This document shows positions 8,091 through 13,066 of a DNA stretch of 13,066 bases, piece by piece (position 1 is the first letter of the stretch; each line of letters starts with the position of its first letter). The notes beneath the pieces are model-generated. The model was not told where the DNA came from and did no database searches. It worked only from the letters and a program-made list of their open reading frames with translations. Both the position numbers and the translations under genes were made by a program. Origin of the DNA: Actinomycetes bacterium. GTDB taxonomy: Bacteria > Actinomycetota > Actinomycetes > Mycobacteriales > Mycobacteriaceae. The stretch lies in contig JAEZDV010000205.1 in NCBI GenBank assembly GCA_023417985.1, positions 1 to 13,066 on the forward strand, in the 5' to 3' direction.

Positions 8091-8130
8091 GCGCCGCGGA
8101 CGGGCTCGAGAGCGAGCCTATCCGCGGCGC
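8091..8130 (-). terminator. Strong hairpin with T run: intrinsic terminator or attenuator before the dehydrogenase
   Basis: Outer arms 8091-8100 (GCGCCGCGGA) and 8121-8130 (TCCGCGGCGC) are perfectly complementary over 10 bp. Inner arms 8103-8108 (GGCTCG) and 8113-8118 (CGAGCC) add 6 bp, closing a four-base loop at 8109-8112. The two intervening positions hold one U-G pair and one A-C mismatch, so this is a nearly continuous 18 bp stem. Read on the minus strand, the direction of the genes, the stem is followed by TCGGTTTTG, a short T run. It lies between the thioesterase stop (8160) and the dehydrogenase start (8053). Either it ends the ettA-thioesterase message or it attenuates read-through. 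Confidence 0.72.
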
Positions 8131-8159
8131 CACGAGAGAGCGAGCATCACACGGGGCGA

Positions 8160-8634
8160 TCAGGTCCCCGTCGCAACCCGGTATCGCTCGAGCACCTCGA
8201 GTTCGCGGTCGCTGAGCGGCCTCGAACGGTCGGTGTCCACATCGAATCCGACGAGGACCGCGTCCCCGTGCGCACACACCACACCGCTGCGATCGAGGAT
8301 CGTGTGCCGCAGCGTGAAGGACGTGGTGCCCACGTGCAACACCGAGATCTCGACGTCGAGTGGCCCCGAGGCGTCCTTGATGGGCCGCAGGAACTCCACG
8401 GTCATCTTGCGGACCGCGACGGTACCGCGAGCCGCGAGGTTGGCAAGCAAGAACTTGATCCGCGCTTCCTGCATGTACTCGACAACTTTGGTGTTGTTGA
8501 CGTGACCGAGGCGATCGGAATCCGCCCAGCGCACCTCGAGCGAACAGCGGAACGGCTCACCGTCGCCGCGCGTCCCGAGATCGTCCGGCCGAAGCCCGTC
8601 GTGCCCGGGTGCGTTCGAATGCGTGTCGAGCCGA

Positions 8635-8642
<8 letters not shown>
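8160..8642 (-). CDS. Hotdog-fold acyl-CoA thioesterase, paralogue of the 2804-3238 protein
   Basis: A 160-residue 4HBT/YbgC-type hotdog thioesterase, probably cytoplasmic. The key segment VRWADSDRLGHVNNTK (37-52) contains the expected catalytic Asp and the HxN motif, followed by EYMQEARIKFLL. The C-terminal block (133-154, core FDVDT and LSDRE) matches the other thioesterase of this window. Start: GTG 8642 is preferred, giving an eight-base overlap (GTGACTGA) with the EttA stop, the same octamer as at the junction at 2804-2811, and it has a GGAAG eight bases upstream. A start at 8690 is possible in frame but would add 16 residues lying wholly inside ettA. The first ~28 residues are Gly/Asp-rich and probably disordered. 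The overlap implies translation coupled to EttA. The substrate is unknown. Confidence 0.85.
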
Positions 8643-10308
<1,666 letters not shown>

Positions 10309-10337
10309 GGCGACCAGCGTATCCGCCCGGGCGGGAT
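10309..10337 (-). promoter_or_regulatory. Putative ettA promoter, leaderless type, with 12 bp palindrome
   Basis: On the minus strand TACGCT (10316-10321) fits the actinobacterial -10 pattern TANNNT and is followed by exactly seven bases (10309-10315) before the ATG at 10308. Transcription would begin at or next to the A of the start codon. Immediately upstream is the perfect palindrome CCGCCCGGGCGG (10323-10334), in the -12 to -25 zone, where a bound protein would block RNA polymerase. No convincing -35 is seen. This is inferred from pattern only. Confidence 0.45.
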
Positions 10338-10364
10338 AACCCACATCCTGCGCGTCGTCCCGCC
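10330..10364 (-). other. Weak inverted repeat between lipase and ettA genes
   Basis: Arms GGCGGGA (10330-10336) and TCCCGCC (10358-10364) form a 7 bp stem with a 21-base loop in the 73-base gap after the lipase stop. There is no T run on the minus strand, so it is a poor intrinsic terminator. It shares bases with the CCGCCCGGGCGG palindrome and may be incidental in such GC-rich DNA. Confidence 0.2.
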
Positions 10365-10381
10365 GAACTGCGCCACCGGAG

Positions 10382-11548
10382 TCAGCGCGCGAACAACTCC
10401 GCGACGAACGGTGTGGTGTCCGGAAGCGAGGCGGCCATCGTCTCCGAATGTCCCGTCGGGTAGGTGGCGAACCGCGGTTGCGCTCCCCCGGCCCACAGAT
10501 CGGCGACGAGCTTGAAACTCAGCGGTGCCGGCACAACCCGGTCGTTCAGACCCTGCGCCAGAAACAGCGGCCGGTCGTATCCGTTCACCGGAACGCCCAG
10601 GTAGTCGGCGAGAGCGCCTGGGAATCGGTCGTCGCCGAGCGGCCGGGCGAGCAGATCACCGATCCCGACGCCGGTGTAGCGCTCGAGCATCTCGTCGTAG
10701 CAGAGCGTCTCTGCGGTATCGACAACGTCACGCCCCAGATCGCTGAGGTACCCGTCGAGGTCCAGCCCGGGGTCCGCCTCTCGCAGACCCGCGAAGATGT
10801 AAGCACCGAAGACCGTCAGGCCGTCCAGGGGAAGGTCGGGGAATTCCGGGGAACCGATCGGGAAGACCAGCTCGAGATTCGACGGCGCTCCCGTTGTGAC
10901 CGTCCCGCGGAAGTCGAGTTCGGGCGCGCGGGCCGTGGCCGTGCGCGCCGTGTGCAGCGCCGCATGCCCTCCCTGTGACTGACCGACGACCGTCCAGTGC
11001 TCCGACAGCGTGGGCTCGACGGCACGCCCCGCGCGCACGAGGTCGACGATGCTGTTCGCCGCGCTCTGCCCGTCGAGGTACCGGTGCAGCCCGTCGGCCC
11101 CGAGACCGGGATAGTCGGCGGCGACGACGGCATATCCCTGGGAGAGCCAGTGCTCGAGATAGGCAGCGTCGCGTTCGCTGCGCGGGTTGCGGGAGGGCGC
11201 GCAGTCGTCGGCGAGACCGGTCGTGCCGTGTGCCCAGGCGACCACGGGCCACCCGCCCTCCGGCGCAGTGCCACCGGGCAGGAACACCACCCCGGTCGCG
11301 GTGGTCGTCTCACCCGAACGCCACTGCGTCGTGTACGAGAGCGCGCGGGCCGACGCGGCTCCGGGCAGCGACAACCGGTTGTCGAGGGGTGCCTCCGACA
11401 CCACCGATCCGGGCGCCGGCTGGGCGTGCGCAGTCCGGGGAACCGCAGCGGGCGCTCCGAGCGCGAGCATGCATACGAGAACACCGGTGATCACACTCCC
11501 CGGATAGCGGTGCCGTCTCGTCACGTCCGAAGTCCTGCGCGCAGTCAC
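10382..11548 (-). CDS. Secreted lipase/esterase (alpha/beta hydrolase, secretory lipase LIP-like)
   Basis: A 388-residue exported serine hydrolase. The N-terminus has arginines, a hydrophobic stretch (about 19-36: VITGVLVCMLALGAPAAV) and a likely signal peptidase site after AHA (42), so it acts outside the membrane. The catalytic triad is visible: Ser191 in GQSQGGHAAL, Asp336 in GLNDRVVP and His367 in PTGHSE. AWAHGTTG (104-111) is the oxyanion-region motif. C116 and C283 could form a disulfide. The overall pattern fits the secretory lipase family (PF03583), common in Rhodococcus, Nocardia and Mycobacterium, acting on esters or acylglycerols; the substrate is unknown. Start: GTG 11548 has a TAGGGT box seven bases upstream, suggesting a leaderless start. 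GTG 11524 (380 residues) has an AGGA eight bases upstream and is the alternative. A longer frame to 11797 would run into the divergent gene and is rejected. Confidence 0.85.
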   Translation of the reverse strand: MTARRTSDVTRRHRYPGSVITGVLVCMLALGAPAAVPRTAHAQPAPGSVVSEAPLDNRLSLPGAASARALSYTTQWRSGETTTATGVVFLPGGTAPEGGWPVVAWAHGTTGLADDCAPSRNPRSERDAAYLEHWLSQGYAVVAADYPGLGADGLHRYLDGQSAANSIVDLVRAGRAVEPTLSEHWTVVGQSQGGHAALHTARTATARAPELDFRGTVTTGAPSNLELVFPIGSPEFPDLPLDGLTVFGAYIFAGLREADPGLDLDGYLSDLGRDVVDTAETLCYDEMLERYTGVGIGDLLARPLGDDRFPGALADYLGVPVNGYDRPLFLAQGLNDRVVPAPLSFKLVADLWAGGAQPRFATYPTGHSETMAASLPDTTPFVAELFAR

Positions 11549-11672
11549 AGCGAGCACCCTACGTGGAACTCCGCGCCCGACAGTGCAAATCGGACGGAAG
11601 GGATAACCTGCGCCGACAGGACCACGAGTCGCAGACCCGGTTGGACAGGCGCCTCGCCGGGCACACTCGTGC
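11549..11672. promoter_or_regulatory. Divergent promoter region, lipase / TspO-like gene
   Basis: A 124-base gap. For the lipase (minus), TAGGGT at 11556-11561 fits TANNNT and is seven bases before the GTG at 11548. For the TspO-like gene (plus), TAACCT at 11604-11609 also fits TANNNT and would give a leader of about 55 bases. The heptamer CCGACAG occurs twice (about 11577-11583 and 11614-11620). I see no strong -35 or long palindrome. Confidence 0.4.
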
Positions 11673-12512
11673 ATGACCTCCAATTTCCGCACGCCGTCCA
11701 CTCCGGCGCTCGGAGCCAGGACCGGCCGGGATGTCGCGCGTGTCGTCACGGTGGCCGTCAGCGCGGTGATCGCGGTCGTCGGCTCGTACCTCGGCACCGC
11801 TGCCGGGACGCCCGTCGCCGAAGCGGCAGGCGGTGCGCTCGCCTCCGATGCGACGGCCGTCGCACCGGGTGGGCCCGCCTTCGCGATCTGGACACTGATC
11901 TACATCGGCCTGATCGCGCTCGCCGTGTGGCAGGCGCTGCCCGTCCACCACTCCGACCTGCGGCAGCGTGCTCTCGGCTGGTGGATCGCCGCGTCGATGC
12001 TCCTCAACGCCGCGTGGATCGGCGCGATCCAGTTGGATCAGGTGGGCCTCAGCGTCGTGGTGATCGTCGCACTGCTCGTGGTGCTCGTGCGCGTGTTCCT
12101 CGGACTCACGGCGACGGCCCCGGCAAGCCGCCTCGAGGGCGTCGTCGTCGACGGCACGATGTTCGTCTACCTGGGGTGGGTGGCGGTCGCGACGGTCGCC
12201 AACACCGCGGCGGCACTGAACTCCGCGGACATCGATCCGTTCGGCTGGGGCGCCGATATCTGGGCCGTGGTCGTCCTCGCCGTGGTCGCGACGGTGTCGG
12301 TGGTCGTCGCTGTCGCCGGCCGCGGCCGCCTCGCCGTCGCCGCGGCCATGGCCTGGGGACTCGGCTGGATCGCAGTGGGCCGCACCGTGGAGGACGGCTG
12401 GAACTCGACGCCCGCGGCAATTACCGCGGCGGTCGCCGCCGTCGTAGCGGTCGTCGCAGCGGTCGCTGTGCGAGTCACCACCGAACGGACGCGCACGCGA
12501 ACCACTGTCTGA
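11673..12512 (+). CDS. TspO/MBR-like (tryptophan-rich sensory) integral membrane protein, enlarged
   Basis: A 279-residue, strongly hydrophobic protein with about eight likely membrane spans (near 22-42, 66-88, 100-119, 124-144, 161-181, 193-214, 219-236, 246-267) and a basic, Arg/Thr-rich tail. Motifs recalling TspO/MBR proteins are GPAFAIWTLIYIGLIALAVW (67-86), WWIAASMLLNAAWIG (103-117) and YLGWVAVATVANTAAAL (166-182). Family members bind tetrapyrroles or related ligands. Canonical TspO has about 155 residues and five spans, so this one is almost twice as long; similar long versions annotated as tryptophan-rich sensory protein occur in actinobacteria. Start ATG 11673 is the first in frame; its Shine-Dalgarno is weak. 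It is divergent from the lipase and its stop is 22 bases from the convergent CtaG stop. Being a membrane protein is secure; the family call is tentative. Confidence 0.65.
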   Translation: MTSNFRTPSTPALGARTGRDVARVVTVAVSAVIAVVGSYLGTAAGTPVAEAAGGALASDATAVAPGGPAFAIWTLIYIGLIALAVWQALPVHHSDLRQRALGWWIAASMLLNAAWIGAIQLDQVGLSVVVIVALLVVLVRVFLGLTATAPASRLEGVVVDGTMFVYLGWVAVATVANTAAALNSADIDPFGWGADIWAVVVLAVVATVSVVVAVAGRGRLAVAAAMAWGLGWIAVGRTVEDGWNSTPAAITAAVAAVVAVVAAVAVRVTTERTRTRTTV

Positions 12513-12534
12513 CTCCGACGCACAGGCGTTTCCG

Positions 12535-13066
12535 CTAGCGCGCTTCCTGATCTCGGCGAGCCAACTCCGCGAACATCGCGTTGTGCGCCGCCAGATCGGC
12601 GTCTTCGTCCCGATCCGCGGCCCGGTCCACCCGGCGCGCAGTTCGCGTGTCGCTGCGCGACCACTGCACGAGCAGCGCGAGCATCACGAGCACCAGCGGG
12701 ATCTCCCCCGCCGACCACGCGATACTCCCGCCGACCTTCTGATCGTCGAACAGGTCGTAGTTCCACGGCAGCGCGAGCCCGCGATAGTACGACTCGGCCA
12801 TCACCGTTCCCATGCTCATGAGGGTCACACCGAAGAACGCGTGGAACGGCAGCGAGCCGAAGACCATGCCGAGTTTGGTGACCGGCTGCAGATCGCGTGG
12901 CGACGGATCGACACCGATCACGACCCAGTAGAAGAGATAGCCGCTCATCAGGAAGTGGAGATTCATCAGCACGTGCGCGGTGTGGCTGTCGGCGAAGGTC
13001 TCGAAGATCCCGCCGAGATACAGCGCGTAGAAACCGCCGACGAACATCACCGACGCGACGATCGGG
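12535..13066 (-). CDS. Cytochrome c oxidase assembly protein, CtaG/CopD type, C-terminal part
   Basis: The frame is open from the right edge to a TAG at 12535-12537, giving the last 176 residues of a membrane protein whose start lies outside the window. It contains HVLMNLHFLMSGYLFYWVVI followed by GVDPSPR, a conserved motif of the caa3_CtaG family (PF09678), then further hydrophobic spans (GMVFGSLPFHAFFGVTLMSM; EIPLVLVMLALLVQW). A hydrophilic, Asp/Arg-rich cytoplasmic tail ends the protein. In actinobacteria this domain is commonly the C-terminal half of a ~650-residue fusion with a CopD copper-resistance domain (M. tuberculosis Rv0102 is such a protein, from memory). The role would be copper delivery or assembly of cytochrome c oxidase in the membrane. 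Whether the CopD half is present cannot be seen. Confidence 0.85.
   Translation of the reverse strand, partial: PIVASVMFVGGFYALYLGGIFETFADSHTAHVLMNLHFLMSGYLFYWVVIGVDPSPRDLQPVTKLGMVFGSLPFHAFFGVTLMSMGTVMAESYYRGLALPWNYDLFDDQKVGGSIAWSAGEIPLVLVMLALLVQWSRSDTRTARRVDRAADRDEDADLAAHNAMFAELARRDQEAR

Noticed and set aside
8152..8170. Small inverted repeat CGGGG...CCCCG around the upstream thioesterase stop
   Set aside because: Only 5 bp of stem, common by chance at this GC content, and the strong stem at 8091-8130 explains termination better.
11549..11797. Upstream extension of the lipase frame to 471 codons
   Set aside because: It would place 83 residues before a clear signal peptide and overlap the divergent gene at 11673.
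10997..12538. Plus-strand open frame of 513 codons across the lipase and TspO-like genes
   Set aside because: It runs antisense through the lipase and out of frame through the membrane-protein gene, with Arg/Gly-rich low-complexity sequence.

Overview
The window is GC-rich chromosomal DNA from a mycolic-acid actinobacterium, most likely Rhodococcus or a close relative in the Nocardiaceae. Three things point there: GTG starts are common, several starts look leaderless with a TANNNT -10 box, and the core gene order (alpha-glucosidase, small conserved protein, hotdog thioesterase, very large NAD-glutamate dehydrogenase, EttA) resembles the Rv2471-Rv2477c neighbourhood of Mycobacterium tuberculosis as I remember it. 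The sequence is densely coding. The longest gap without a gene is about 125 bases, and I see no rRNA, tRNA, CRISPR array, insertion sequence or prophage.

Layout. (1) Positions 1-427, minus: the 5' part of a small cupin protein that runs off the left edge. (2) 488-2095, plus: a GH13 alpha-glucosidase, divergent from the cupin. (3) 2101-10308, minus: a five-gene series transcribed ettA, hotdog thioesterase, NAD-glutamate dehydrogenase (about 1600 residues), second hotdog thioesterase, conserved protein of unknown function. Both thioesterase junctions other than those with the dehydrogenase are 8-base overlaps with the identical sequence GTGACTGA. A strong hairpin with a short T run separates the upstream thioesterase from the dehydrogenase. 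(4) 10382-11548, minus: a secreted serine lipase/esterase. (5) 11673-12512, plus: an integral membrane protein resembling the TspO/MBR family, divergent from the lipase. (6) 12535-13066, minus: the C-terminal part of a CtaG/CopD-type cytochrome c oxidase assembly membrane protein, cut by the right edge.

How the genes relate. The dehydrogenase links amino-acid catabolism to the TCA cycle by deaminating glutamate to 2-oxoglutarate. EttA tunes translation to energy charge. The two thioesterases on either side of the dehydrogenase are paralogues of each other and presumably hydrolyse acyl-CoAs of unknown identity; any link to glutamate metabolism is inferred only from their position. The glucosidase, lipase, TspO-like and CtaG genes look like separate transcription units.

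I found no clearly new biological system. The best leads are the paralogous thioesterases around the dehydrogenase, the hairpin before the dehydrogenase, the probable leaderless starts of ettA and the lipase, and the enlarged TspO-like protein.
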